Assembly (NCBI RefSeq): GCF_016937655.1
Contig: NZ_JAFHKL010000002.1
Coordinates: forward strand, 186,001 to 250,000
Source: Chromobacterium alkanivorans
GTDB taxonomy: Bacteria > Pseudomonadota > Gammaproteobacteria > Burkholderiales > Chromobacteriaceae
Reading direction: 5' to 3'
DNA: 64,000 nt
The notes beneath the pieces are model-generated. The model was not told the DNA's origin and did not search any database. It saw only the letters and a list, made by a program, of their open reading frames with translations. This document shows positions 26,485 to 34,473 of the stretch, piece by piece; the first letter of the stretch is position 1; each line of letters opens with the position of its first letter. Position numbers and translations under genes: made by a program.

Positions 26485-27111
26485 TTACAGCAAACGCGGA
26501 TTCAGCGTATAGCGGCCGCTCAGGCTCGCCGACGCCAGCACATGGCCGGACAAGGCCGCCATGATGCCGGCCGGCGTCAGCGCGCCGGCCACCGGCAGGC
26601 TGGCCACGTCCAAGGCGTACACGGTGAAGACATAGCGGTGCTCCAGGCTGTCGTTCCACGGCGGGCAGGGACCGTCGTAGCCGTAGTAGTCGCCGGCCAT
26701 CGCCGCGTCGCCGGCGAACCAGCCGGTGTAGTCGTTGACGCCGTGGCGCAGGCCTTGCGGCGCGCCCGGGCCGCTCTTGCCGCGCGCGCTCACGCCCGCG
26801 CTGTGGCCGCCCTCGGCGATCTCGCTCTGTTCGGCAGGGATATCCAGCAGCAGCCAGTGGTAGAAGTCCACCCGCGGCAGATCCGCCGGCACCTCCCTGC
26901 CCTCCTGATTGACGTCGTCGCCGCGCGACGGCACGTCCGGATCATGGCACACCAACGCGAAGGAACGCGTGCCCGCCGGCGCTCCGCCCCAGGCCAGATG
27001 CGGATTGAGGTTGTCGGACAGCGCGACGTGGCTGTCGGCGTCCGGCACGCAGAAGGCCAGGCGGCCCGGAATGCGCTCCCCGTCTTGAAAGCTGCGGCTG
27101 TGCAATTGCAT
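26485..27111 (-). CDS. YbhB/YbcL-family (PEBP, Raf-kinase-inhibitor-like) protein
   Basis: A 208-residue protein of the phosphatidylethanolamine-binding family. It has the anion-pocket motifs SFALVCHDPDVPSR and FYHWLLLDIPA, and the YDGPCPPWND loop followed by HRYVFTVYALD. These are the YbhB/YbcL signature blocks in order. No signal peptide is visible, so it is probably cytoplasmic. The roles of bacterial members are poorly defined. GAGGAG lies 7 bases before the ATG. Confidence 0.9.
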   Translation of the reverse strand: MQLHSRSFQDGERIPGRLAFCVPDADSHVALSDNLNPHLAWGGAPAGTRSFALVCHDPDVPSRGDDVNQEGREVPADLPRVDFYHWLLLDIPAEQSEIAEGGHSAGVSARGKSGPGAPQGLRHGVNDYTGWFAGDAAMAGDYYGYDGPCPPWNDSLEHRYVFTVYALDVASLPVAGALTPAGIMAALSGHVLASASLSGRYTLNPRLL

Positions 27112-27150
27112 GAGTCTGCTCCTCGACTACGGCCGGCAAGCGGCCGATTG

Positions 27151-27177
27151 AAAAAAAGCCCCGACCAGCGGGGCTTT
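27151..27177 (-). terminator. Intrinsic terminator of the aminotransferase gene
   Basis: AAAGCCCCG and CGGGGCTTT pair around ACCAG, with a seven-base T run on the minus strand, 30 bases after the stop at 27207. Confidence 0.9.
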
Positions 27178-27206
27178 GCAATGCTTGAGGTCAAAACCGG
27201 CCAGGC

Positions 27207-28418
27207 TTAGCCCGCCTTCACCACCTGGGCGATGGCGGAAGCCACATAGGCCAGGTTCTTGCTGTTCAAGGCCGCCAGGCAGATGCGGCCGGTGGACACC
27301 GCGTAGATGCCGAAATCGGCGCGCAGGCGCTCCACTTGGGCCGCGCTCAGGCCGGTGTAGGAGAACATGCCGCGCTGCTGGGCGACGAAGGAGAAGTCCT
27401 GGGCCACGCCCTCGGCCTTGATCGCCTCGACCAGGCCGACGCGCATCGCGCGGATGCGGTCTCGCATGCCGGCCAGCTCGTCTTCCCACATCTGGCGCAG
27501 TTCCGGATTGGACAGCACCGCGGCCACTACCGCGCCGCCGTGAATCGGCGGGTTGGAGTAGTTGGTGCGGATCACGCGCTTGAGCTGGGACAGCACGCGC
27601 GCCGACTCCTCCTTGCCGGCGGTGACGATGGACAAGGCGCCCACGCGTTCGCCGTACAGCGAGAAGCTCTTGGAGAAGGAGCTGGAGACGAAGAACTGCA
27701 GGCCGGAGGCCGAGAACAGGCGCACGGCGACGGCGTCGGCGTCGATGCCGTCGGCGAAGCCCTGGTAAGCCATGTCCAGGAAGGGCACCAGGCCGCGTTC
27801 GCGGCAGACTCGCACCACCTCGGCCCATTGCGCGTCGGACAGATCGGCGCCGGTGGGGTTGTGGCAGCAGGCGTGCAGCACGATCACGGAACCGGCCGGC
27901 AACTGGGCCAGGTAGGCGCGCATGCCGTCGAAATCGACGCCGCGGGTGGCCGCGTCGTAATACGGATAGTTCTCCACCTCGAAACCGGCGGATTCGAACA
28001 AGGCGCGGTGGTTCTCCCAGCTGGGGTTGCTGATGTAGACCTTGGCCGCCGGGTTCAGGCGCTTCAGGAAGTCCGCGCCGATTTTCAAGGCGCCGGTGCC
28101 GCCCAAGGCCTGGGCGGTCACCACTTGACCCGCCTTGATCAACTCGCTGTCCGCGCCGAACAGCAGGTTCTGCACCGCGCTGTCGTAAGCCTGGGCGCCT
28201 TCGATCGGCTGGTAGCCGCGCGGCGGCATGGCCTCAAGACGCGCCTTCTCCGCCGCCTTCACCGCCGCCAACAGCGGAATCTTGCCGTTGTCGTCGGAAT
28301 AAACGCCGACGCCCAGGTTCACCTTGGTGGTGCGGGTGTCGGCGTTGAATGCTTCGTTCAGGCCCAGGATAGGGTCGCGCGGCGCCAGTTCTACGGCGGA
28401 GAAGATCGAAGAGGTCAT
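27207..28418 (-). CDS. Aspartate / aromatic amino acid aminotransferase (class I)
   Basis: A 403-residue class I PLP enzyme exchanging amino groups between aspartate or aromatic amino acids and 2-oxoglutarate. It opens MTSSIFSAVELAPRDPILG, as AspC/TyrB do. Asn and Asp contacts to PLP are in HACCHNPTGADLS and FLDMAYQGFADG, the catalytic Lys in SSSFSKSFSLYGERVG, and the substrate-carboxylate Arg near the C-terminus. The start at 28418 is preferred over open-frame extensions because relatives begin there. AspC and TyrB cannot be told apart by eye, hence no symbol. Confidence 0.92.
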   Translation of the reverse strand: MTSSIFSAVELAPRDPILGLNEAFNADTRTTKVNLGVGVYSDDNGKIPLLAAVKAAEKARLEAMPPRGYQPIEGAQAYDSAVQNLLFGADSELIKAGQVVTAQALGGTGALKIGADFLKRLNPAAKVYISNPSWENHRALFESAGFEVENYPYYDAATRGVDFDGMRAYLAQLPAGSVIVLHACCHNPTGADLSDAQWAEVVRVCRERGLVPFLDMAYQGFADGIDADAVAVRLFSASGLQFFVSSSFSKSFSLYGERVGALSIVTAGKEESARVLSQLKRVIRTNYSNPPIHGGAVVAAVLSNPELRQMWEDELAGMRDRIRAMRVGLVEAIKAEGVAQDFSFVAQQRGMFSYTGLSAAQVERLRADFGIYAVSTGRICLAALNSKNLAYVASAIAQVVKAG

Positions 28419-28626
28419 GCAAGGCTCCATTACTTTACGCAACAACCGGCCAAAAGCGCGCGCCCTGGCCGGCTGGACAAGAAAAACCGGATGGCCACAG
28501 TCTAACATGGAGAGCCGTTCTCCGGGCCCTCATCCGTCGCCGCCGGGTTTTGACAGCGCGACGCCCGGCCATTACCCTGACATCAGCCACCCAAGCATAC
28601 TTGCGGCAGCCACAGGAGCATGACTC

Positions 28627-28905
28627 ATGAAAAAAGGCATCTTGCTGTTCTGGCCCTCCTTCATCATCGCCATCCTGGCGACAGGGGTGTTCTTTTCCAT
28701 TTTCGATCCGGCCGAGCTCAGCCTGCACGGCAAGATCCTGTTCAACGACAAGCTCTCGGCCTATTCGGTGTTCTTCCTGGTCAGCTGGGCCTTCGGCGCG
28801 CTCAACACCAGCATCGTGCTGCTGCTGGAAAAGAACGCCCGCGAACTGAACGGCTTCACGCCGCCGCCGGTGGTGATACCGGAAGACGACGTCGCCCAGC
28901 CCTAA
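28627..28905 (+). CDS. Small two-helix inner-membrane protein
   Basis: A 92-residue protein with two likely transmembrane segments, at about 5-25 (ILLFWPSFIIAILATGVFF) and about 47-68 (YSVFFLVSWAFGALNTSIVLLL), and a Pro-rich acidic tail. Function is not recognised. CAGGAG lies upstream of the ATG. The stop codon TAA overlaps the left end of an inverted-repeat element that starts at 28905, so insertion of the element may have shaped the C-terminus. Confidence 0.75.
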   Translation: MKKGILLFWPSFIIAILATGVFFSIFDPAELSLHGKILFNDKLSAYSVFFLVSWAFGALNTSIVLLLEKNARELNGFTPPPVVIPEDDVAQP

Positions 28906-29046
28906 GAACCTGTTTACGATCTGCTGCGCTTCGGCGATACAGCGTTGAAAACACCCTCAAAATGCTCATGTACCAACCGTACACTCCGCTTTTTCGGTCG
29001 TTTTCGCCTTGTCTCGCTCTTGCTCGCGAGATCGTAAACACGTTCT
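28905..29046. repeat. Inverted-repeat-bounded element, family A, copy 1 (142 bp)
   Basis: The ends AGAACCTGTTTACGATCT (28905-28922) and AGATCGTAAACACGTTCT (29029-29046) are inverted repeats matching at 17 of 18 bases. The interior has no convincing gene. One end plus about 20 interior bases recurs at 56412. The size and structure are those of a miniature inverted-repeat element or REPIN-like unit; no transposase is present. It lies between convergent genes, seven bases from a family B element. Confidence 0.75.
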
Positions 29047-29053
29047 AAGACCC

Positions 29054-29177
29054 GCTAACAAAACCCCTGATCCTGCGTTGCGCCTCCTTGTCGTACTACG
29101 GGTACTGTAGCTTCGCAGAAACTTCGTTTTCTGCGTCGGCGCGCCTTGGCTCGGGTTCTCTGCGAGGTTTTGTTAGC
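29054..29177. repeat. Inverted-repeat-bounded element, family B, copy 1 (124 bp)
   Basis: GCTAACAAAACC (29054-29065) and GGTTTTGTTAGC (29166-29177) are perfect 12-base inverted repeats. The interior (ATCCTGCGTTGCGCCTCCTT and onward) matches the copy at 43110-43210 closely, apart from about 23 extra bases here around 29108-29135. It lies downstream of two convergent genes, so it may also influence transcript ends. Confidence 0.8.
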
Positions 29178-29204
29178 AGCTCTAAATCCCTGCCGGCCAG
29201 CATG

Positions 29205-29232
29205 AAAAAAAGGAGCCGCGCGGCTCCTTTTT
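29205..29232. terminator. Intrinsic terminator of the NSS transporter gene
   Basis: AAAAAGGAGCCG and CGGCTCCTTTTT form a perfect stem 19 bases after the minus-strand stop at 29251, with A/T runs on both sides, so it could work in either direction. Confidence 0.9.
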
Positions 29233-29250
29233 CTGTTTGACGGCATGGAC

Positions 29251-30639
29251 TCAAATCACGCCCAGACCCTTGAGCATCACCACCAGGATCAATAGCGGCG
29301 ACACATAACGCAGCACGAAGAACAGCGCCTTCAGCAGGCCCTCGTTCCGCAGCGCGCCCTGATTGCTCAGCGCCTGCTTCAGCTGTTCGAAGCCCCACAC
29401 CCAGCCGACGAACAGGCAGAGGAAGATGCCGCCCAGAGGCATCAGCAGATTGGAGGTCACGAAGTCGAACAGATCGAACAAGGTCATGCCGAAAGGCTTG
29501 AAGCCGGACAGCGTGCTGTTGGACAAGGCGCAACCCGCGCCGACCAAGGCCAGCAGCAGCAGATTGATCACCGTGGCCTTGACCCGGCTGATGCCGAAGC
29601 GCTCGCTGAACACCGACACCGGCACTTCCAGGATGGACAGCATCGCGCCGGTGGCCGCGATCGCGGCCAGCACGAAGAAGGCCACCATGAACACATTGCC
29701 CAGCGGCATGCTGGCGAACACCGCCGGGATGGTGATGAACAGCAGCGACGGACCAGCCGCCGGCTCGAAGCCGAAGGCGAACACCGCCGGGAAAATGGCG
29801 ATGCCGGCCAGGATGGAGACGAACAGGTCCGCGCACATCACCCGGAAGGTGGTGACGGGAATGTTCTGGTCATCGCGGAAATAACTGCCGTAGGTGATCA
29901 TGGTGCCCATGCCGATGGACAGCTTGAAGAAGGCCAGGCCCACCGCGGTCAGCACCACCGCGCCGCTGATCTTGGAGAAATCCGGAGTGAACAGGAAGTC
30001 CAGCCCCTTGGCCGCGCCGGGCAGCATCAGGCTGCGCGCGCCAATCACCAGCAGCAGCAGGAACAGCAAGGGCATCAGCTTCTTGGTCACCGCCTCAATG
30101 CCCTTGGACACGCCCATCAGCAGAATGCCGCCGATCAACAGCAAGACCAGCCACTGCCACAACAAGGATTGCACCGGGTCGGAAATCAGCGCGTTGAAGG
30201 CCTGCGAGGTTGTTTTGGGGTCGCTGGACAACAGACCGCCGCCCAAGGACTTGAACACATAGGCGAAGACCCAGGCCGCCACTTCGGAATAGAAAGCCAT
30301 GATCAGGAAGGCGGCCAGCACGCCGAAAGCGCTGATCAGCCACCAGGGCTGGCCGGCCGGCGCCAGCGTCTTCAGCGCCGTCACCGCGTCGCGCTTGGCT
30401 TTGCGGCCCAGCATGATCTCGGCGATCATCACCGGCAGGCCCACCAGCAGCGTGGCCAACACGTACACCACCAAAAAACCGGCGCCGCCATTGGTGCCGG
30501 TCAGATAAGGAAACTTCCAGATATTGCCGAGGCCCACGGCGGAACCGAGAGTCGCCGCCAATACGCCAAAGCTGGAGGTGAAGCCGTCTCGCGACTTGGC
30601 CGCGCCTCCCTGCCGCACAGATCCCACGTTCTGACTCAT
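29251..30639 (-). CDS. Sodium-dependent transporter, neurotransmitter:sodium symporter (NSS/SNF) family
   Basis: A 462-residue inner-membrane protein with 11-12 hydrophobic helices and the LeuT fold. TM1 carries the substrate/Na site ATLGSAVGLGNIWKFPYLTG, and TM6 the unwound region around LAFFKLSIGMGTMITYGSY. NSS proteins of bacteria import amino acids such as tryptophan, leucine or tyrosine using the Na gradient. The substrate cannot be read from the sequence. The Shine-Dalgarno is weak and A-rich. Single gene with its own terminator. Confidence 0.93.
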   Translation of the reverse strand: MSQNVGSVRQGGAAKSRDGFTSSFGVLAATLGSAVGLGNIWKFPYLTGTNGGAGFLVVYVLATLLVGLPVMIAEIMLGRKAKRDAVTALKTLAPAGQPWWLISAFGVLAAFLIMAFYSEVAAWVFAYVFKSLGGGLLSSDPKTTSQAFNALISDPVQSLLWQWLVLLLIGGILLMGVSKGIEAVTKKLMPLLFLLLLVIGARSLMLPGAAKGLDFLFTPDFSKISGAVVLTAVGLAFFKLSIGMGTMITYGSYFRDDQNIPVTTFRVMCADLFVSILAGIAIFPAVFAFGFEPAAGPSLLFITIPAVFASMPLGNVFMVAFFVLAAIAATGAMLSILEVPVSVFSERFGISRVKATVINLLLLALVGAGCALSNSTLSGFKPFGMTLFDLFDFVTSNLLMPLGGIFLCLFVGWVWGFEQLKQALSNQGALRNEGLLKALFFVLRYVSPLLILVVMLKGLGVI

Positions 30640-30729
30640 TTATTTTTTCTTTCTGACTACCGCGGCGCCAACGCTCGCCGACCCCTTGGGACCGGGCGTT
30701 GAACAACTGCTCACGCCGCCATAAAACAA

Positions 30730-30757
30730 GCCCGCCTAAGGGATCCCCCTGGCGGGC
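30730..30757 (-). terminator. Intrinsic terminator of argE
   Basis: GCCCGCC (30730-30736) and GGCGGGC (30751-30757) pair; on the minus strand TTGTTTTAT follows. It lies about 70 bases after the argE stop. Confidence 0.75.
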
Positions 30758-30825
30758 AACTTGAGTGTTCGGCTTGTCGCCGGCAGCGATTTTGCGGCTA
30801 TTCGGTCATCAGCGCAAAAAAATCT

Positions 30826-31998
30826 TCACGGTTTTTGCGTCAGCTCATCTCCCAGCCGTCGCAACCAGGCGGCGCACTGCTCCAGTTGCTCGATGTCGAT
30901 GTATTCGTCGGGCCGGTGCGCCTGTTCGATGTTGCCCGGACCCAAGACAACGCAGGCGATGCCCGCCTCGCTGAACAGCCCAGCCTCGGTGGTGTAGGCC
31001 ACGCCCTTGCCGCCCTCGCAGCCGCACAAGCGCGCCACGGTGCGGCGCACCTCGCTGTTTTCCGACGACTCGAAGGCCGGGCTGTACACCACCCGCTCGA
31101 TCTCGATCTCCGCCTCCGGCGCCACCTGCCGCATCTCCAGCAGCAAGGTGGCCGCGTAATCCCGGACCGAACTGACAAAACGCTCAGGTCCGTCGCCCGG
31201 CAGCCAGCGGCACTCGAACATGAACTCGCAATCCTTGGGCACGATGTTGCAGGCGGTGCCGCCGTGGATGGTGCCGGTCTGCAAGGTGGTGAACGGCACA
31301 TCATATAAGGCCTGCCGATGGCCGAACGACGCCTCGGCGTCGGCCAGCTTGCGGATGTGGGTGATCAGCCGCGCGGCGAACTCGATGGCGTTGACGCCCT
31401 GCGGCGTCAGCGAGGAATGCGCGGCGCGGCCGCGGACCTTGCACAGGAAGTGAGCGATGCCCTTGTGCGCGATCACCGGCTGCATGCTGGTGGGCTCGCC
31501 TACGATGCAGCCGGACACCTTGACCCCGTCCGCCGCCAGCCGGTCTATCATCCGGCCCACGCCCAGGCAGCCCACCTCCTCGTCGTAAGACAGCGCAATG
31601 CCTATGCCCTGACTCAGATCGCCCCGCGCCGCCAGCTCGACAAACCAAGGCGCCAGCGACAGCACGCAGGCGATGAAGCCCTTCATGTCGGCGGAGCCGC
31701 GGCCATACAGCCGGCCGTCGCCCTTGTCGGTCAGCGCGAAGGGATCGCTGCTCCAGACCTGGCCGTCCACCGGCACCACGTCGCTATGGCCGGACAGCAC
31801 CACCAGCGGCAGCTCGGGCGCGCCGATGCGGGCGAACAGATTGGCCTTGCTGCCTTCGTCGTTGAAGGTCAGCGTAGCTTCCACGCCCATCTGCCGCAGA
31901 TAAGCGCGCACCCACTCGATCAGCTCCAGATTGGAATGCCGGCTGGTGGTGTCGAAGCGGACCAGTTCCGCCAACAATTCTTGCGCCGATTGAGCCAT
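30826..31998 (-). CDS. argE: Acetylornithine deacetylase
   Basis: A 390-residue M20-family metallohydrolase that releases acetate from N-acetylornithine in arginine synthesis. Zinc ligands and catalytic residues are in LSGHSDVVPVDG, YGRGSADMKGF, LSYDEEVGCLG and EPTSMQPV, with the last His near RPDEYIDIEQL. The dimerisation lid runs about 180-290. The start ATG (31998) is preceded by GGGAG; one more codon upstream is a GTG that could also be used. It is divergent from the SRP RNA gene and alone, not in an arg cluster. Confidence 0.93.
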   Translation of the reverse strand: MAQSAQELLAELVRFDTTSRHSNLELIEWVRAYLRQMGVEATLTFNDEGSKANLFARIGAPELPLVVLSGHSDVVPVDGQVWSSDPFALTDKGDGRLYGRGSADMKGFIACVLSLAPWFVELAARGDLSQGIGIALSYDEEVGCLGVGRMIDRLAADGVKVSGCIVGEPTSMQPVIAHKGIAHFLCKVRGRAAHSSLTPQGVNAIEFAARLITHIRKLADAEASFGHRQALYDVPFTTLQTGTIHGGTACNIVPKDCEFMFECRWLPGDGPERFVSSVRDYAATLLLEMRQVAPEAEIEIERVVYSPAFESSENSEVRRTVARLCGCEGGKGVAYTTEAGLFSEAGIACVVLGPGNIEQAHRPDEYIDIEQLEQCAAWLRRLGDELTQKP

Positions 31999-32113
31999 CA
32001 CACACTCCCACGCTTGCCGCGGTATAGATTAGATGCCGCCCAGTCTGCCTGCGCGACCGCGCTTCGGCAACCGCCGCCGCGCGCGCCCGCGCGACAAAAA
32101 ACGCACGCCGAGC

Positions 32114-32142
32114 TTGGCAAAACGGCCGCTTGTCGTTAGAAT
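32114..32142 (+). promoter_or_regulatory. Sigma-70 promoter of the SRP RNA gene
   Basis: TTGGCA (32114-32119), a 17-base spacer and TAGAAT (32137-32142) give a near-consensus promoter with transcription expected from about 32149-32152, at the 5' end of the RNA. Confidence 0.85.
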
Positions 32143-32156
32143 GCGTCTTCTCTTGA

Positions 32157-32252
32157 GGCGGGTCTCCCCGCATTGCGCGATAGCGAACCTGGTCAGGTCC
32201 GGAAGGAAGCAGCCACAGTTATTTAGCGCAAGTGCCGGGGGTCAGGCTCGCC
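32157..32252 (+). ncRNA. ffs: 4.5S RNA, bacterial signal recognition particle RNA
   Basis: RNA component of the signal recognition particle, which with Ffh delivers nascent membrane proteins to FtsY. The universally conserved Ffh-binding apical hairpin is present: GGTCAGGTCCGGAAGGAAGC, with the GGAA tetraloop and the asymmetric loop AGCAGCC. The flanks pair as a single rod: GGCG at 32157 with CGCC at 32249, CCCCGCA with TGCCGGGG, and TTGCGC with GCGCAA. The length is about 96-100 bases, the short Gram-negative type without an Alu domain. A T-run at 32263-32269 after GCCCCTCCCC ends the transcript. Exact ends are estimates. Confidence 0.93.
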
Positions 32253-32485
32253 GCCCCTCCCCTTTTTTTCTGCCTCGAATGCCAAAACGCTTTACAAAAA
32301 AGCGACCACACAGTATCTTTTTGCGTCTCGACCTGCAAATCCCATTGTCCTTGACAATAAGAATCCACTAACATTGCAAAAACCGAAGTTGATGCTTAAC
32401 GGAACTTCATGAACTTTTTTGCATCAGAATTATTCCTGATGGATTTTTTTTGCTATTTTTAGGGTGCAGGGCACGAAACCTAAAA

Positions 32486-32503
32486 AATATTAGAACCAAT
32501 ATT
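32486..32503. promoter_or_regulatory. AT-rich inverted repeat upstream of the HTH gene
   Basis: AATATT (32486-32491) and AATATT (32498-32503), separated by six bases, form an inverted repeat 25 bases before the HTH ATG. It could be an autoregulatory operator. The whole 32270-32527 stretch (258 bases) is markedly AT-rich and includes TTGACA at about 32352; nothing else was identified in it. Confidence 0.35.
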
Positions 32504-32527
32504 CTTTGATACTGAGAGGAACACTCA

Positions 32528-32851
32528 ATGAAACTGTTTGAAAAGATCCCCAACCCGCGTGAGATCCGCCGCAAGCTCGGCCTGAACCAGCAAGAGTTCT
32601 GGAGCCGCATCGGCGTGACCCAGTCCGGCGGCTCCCGCTATGAAAGCGGCCGCAACATGCCCAAGCCGGTGCGCGAACTGTTGCGCCTGGTCCACGTCGA
32701 GCAGATCGACCTGTCCAAGGTTCGCCGCGAAGACTTCGAAATCGTCGAGTACCTGAAGGAAACCCACCCGGACCTGTACAAGAGCCTGCGCAAAGCGGTT
32801 CGCACCAAGCTGGAAGCTCAGGATGGCAGCGTGGAAGTCACCGCCGGCTGA
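32528..32851 (+). CDS. XRE-like helix-turn-helix DNA-binding protein
   Basis: A 107-residue protein. Residues 9-50 form a Cro/CI-type domain: NPREIRRKLGLNQQEFWSRI, then GVTQSGGSRYESGRNMPKPV, where the recognition helix carries SGGSRYE. The C-terminal half is a charged helical region (about 55-100), possibly for dimerisation. Relatives in betaproteobacteria are uncharacterised. GAGAGGA precedes the ATG and an intrinsic terminator follows, so it is a single-gene unit. Its AT-rich leader contrasts with the GC-rich neighbourhood, which is typical of a regulated or globally silenced promoter rather than proof of transfer, as the coding part itself is GC-rich. Confidence 0.85.
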   Translation: MKLFEKIPNPREIRRKLGLNQQEFWSRIGVTQSGGSRYESGRNMPKPVRELLRLVHVEQIDLSKVRREDFEIVEYLKETHPDLYKSLRKAVRTKLEAQDGSVEVTAG

Positions 32852-32868
32852 TCCTCTTTCCGCCGAGG

Positions 32869-32906
32869 AAAGCCAGCCCGCAGCAATGCCGGCTGGCTTT
32901 ATTTTT
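32869..32906 (+). terminator. Intrinsic terminator of the HTH gene
   Basis: AAAGCCAGCC (32869-32878) pairs with GGCTGGCTTT (32891-32900), followed by ATTTTT. Confidence 0.88.
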
Positions 32907-32978
32907 GCCCGCAGGATTGTCCGACAAGCAACGGCGCGCCGCATCCCGCCCAAGCCGCGCGCCCGCCATGCCATCAGC

Positions 32979-33428
32979 CTAGTCGCCCGGGTTGCGTACC
33001 AGCAACACCGGCACGTCCGCCAGCTTAAGCACGCCCTCCGCCACGCTGCCCATCAGCAGGTGCATCAAACCGCTCCAACCATGGGTACCCATCACTATCA
33101 AATCGGCGCCCCAAGCGCCGGCGTCGTCCACCAGCACCGCGGCGATCTTGTCGCCCCAGCTTTCCAGAATCTTGCAATCCGCCGTCACGCCCAATTCCTT
33201 GGCCTTGGCCTCGGCCTGCCCCAGCACCTGCTCGCCCGCCTGCTTGATCGACTTTTGCAGTTCGGTCGCGTCCAGAAACTCGGTGCCGCCCCAGCCGAAC
33301 TGGGCCAGATCCACCACATGCACCAGTTTCAGGCTGGCGCCCACTTCCTTGGCCAGGTGGCAAGCCTCGTGCAATGCCAGATTGGAGGTCTCGCTATCAT
33401 CCACCGGTACGAATATGCGCTGATACAT
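32979..33428 (-). CDS. Universal stress protein, UspA family
   Basis: A 149-residue cytoplasmic protein of the Usp fold. It starts MYQRIFVPVDDSETSNLAL and has the nucleotide-binding signature GTHGWSGLMHLLMGSVAEGVL (residues about 113-133), followed by the strand VPVLLVRNP. The G-2x-G-9x-G-S/T pattern suggests it binds ATP. The start is set by AAGGAG 7 bases upstream; a longer frame to 33473 adds a Cys/Lys stretch with no ribosome site. Specific role unknown. Confidence 0.93.
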   Translation of the reverse strand: MYQRIFVPVDDSETSNLALHEACHLAKEVGASLKLVHVVDLAQFGWGGTEFLDATELQKSIKQAGEQVLGQAEAKAKELGVTADCKILESWGDKIAAVLVDDAGAWGADLIVMGTHGWSGLMHLLMGSVAEGVLKLADVPVLLVRNPGD

Positions 33429-33545
33429 GACTCTGCTCCTTGTTGTATTTGCCTTACACTTGCAGTCTATCAAACCATGCCACTGCCCTGTTGACTCAGG
33501 TTAAGACAAACAACTCAGCCAAACCACTCGCCCAAAGCCCACATC

Positions 33546-33983
33546 ATGTCCAGAATCCAGCTCGCCCTGCCAGAGCGCTTCGCCTTCGAAACCCGCGTCG
33601 ACATCCGCATCGGCGACGTCAACTACGCCGGCCACCTGGGCAACGACGCCGTATTGAGGCTGGCTCACGAAGCGCGCCTGCGCTTTTTACAAAGTCTAGG
33701 CTATCCGCACGAACTCAGCATCGAGGGCCTGGGCGTGGTGGTGGCTGACACCGCGATCTGCTACCGCGCGGAAGCCTTCCACGGCGAAGTGCTGCGCTTT
33801 GGTCTGGCCGTGGACGGCATCGGTCCGCGCGGTTTCGATTTGCTCTATCAGGCAAGCAATGACAAAACCGGGAAAGAAGTGGCAAGATTGAAGACAGGCC
33901 TAGTCTTCTTCGACTACGCCAGCCGCAAGCTTGCCGCCACGCCCCCAGCGTTTCTGGAACGGCTAGGCGTCACATCAGAATAA
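33546..33983 (+). CDS. Acyl-CoA thioesterase, 4-hydroxybenzoyl-CoA thioesterase (hotdog) family
   Basis: A 145-residue hotdog-fold protein. RIGDVNYAGHLGNDAVLRLAHEARLRFL carries the Asp and active-site region of the 4HBT group (the usual DxDxxGHxNN pattern, here with VNYAGHLGND). Then come GVVVADTAICYRAEAF and RLKTGLVFFDY. Such enzymes hydrolyse acyl-CoAs; the chain-length preference is unknown. It is 12 bases upstream of the TerB-like gene on the same strand, probably one transcript. Confidence 0.82.
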   Translation: MSRIQLALPERFAFETRVDIRIGDVNYAGHLGNDAVLRLAHEARLRFLQSLGYPHELSIEGLGVVVADTAICYRAEAFHGEVLRFGLAVDGIGPRGFDLLYQASNDKTGKEVARLKTGLVFFDYASRKLAATPPAFLERLGVTSE

Positions 33984-33995
33984 AGGAAAGGCGTC

Positions 33996-34409
33996 ATGAG
34001 AAAATACGCACTCAATAGCCCGGAAGCACTGGCGCGCCTGCTGGCCATGTTTATGATCACGGATGGCAATATGGACCCGCGCGAGCTGGAGCTGCTGGAG
34101 AAACTCCACGTCTACGACCTGATCGGCCTGCCGCGCAAGCAGTTCACCAAGGTGCTGGTGGATTACTGCGACGACGTGTCCGACGAAGCCAACGACGACG
34201 GCACCATCCATTTGCTGGACGCGGAGCGCATCAACGGCCTGCTGGCCGAGGTGACCGACCACCGCAAACGCATTCTGGCCTGCGTGTTGGCCATGGACAT
34301 CAGCAAGTCCGACGGCACCATCAGCGAGCCGGAAATGGCGCTGTTGAGCCATATGATGAAAAGCTGGGGCATTTCGCTGGACGATCTGGAACGCGAATTC
34401 GCCCGTTGA
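33996..34409 (+). CDS. TerB-like helical protein
   Basis: A 137-residue all-helical acidic protein resembling the TerB/TerB-C domain: ALARLLAMFMITDGNMDPRE and IDSKSDGTISEPEM-like ACVLAMDISKSDGTISEPEM are paired acidic loops of the type that bind metal in TerB (tellurite-resistance) proteins. No other ter genes are nearby, so a housekeeping role is more likely than tellurite resistance. AAAGGAAAGG precedes the ATG. A hairpin terminator follows, closing a two-gene unit with the thioesterase. Confidence 0.65.
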   Translation: MRKYALNSPEALARLLAMFMITDGNMDPRELELLEKLHVYDLIGLPRKQFTKVLVDYCDDVSDEANDDGTIHLLDAERINGLLAEVTDHRKRILACVLAMDISKSDGTISEPEMALLSHMMKSWGISLDDLEREFAR

Positions 34410-34421
34410 CCTCTTTCCGCG

Positions 34422-34451
34422 CCAAAGCAGCCGTCCGCGCGGCTGCTTTGG
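34422..34451 (+). terminator. Intrinsic terminator after the TerB-like gene
   Basis: CCAAAGCAGCC (34422-34432) pairs perfectly with GGCTGCTTTGG (34441-34451), followed by CCATTTT. Confidence 0.8.
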
Positions 34452-34473
34452 CCATTTTGAAGCCTCCCCACCC

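Noticed and set aside
28856-29041. Short minus-strand open frame within the family A element
   Set aside because: Its ends coincide with the inverted repeat, and the similar frame at 56410 comes only from the shared repeat end.
33996-34409. TerB-like protein as evidence of a tellurite resistance or stress-defence island
   Set aside because: No terC, terD or other ter genes are adjacent; it sits in a two-gene unit with a thioesterase.
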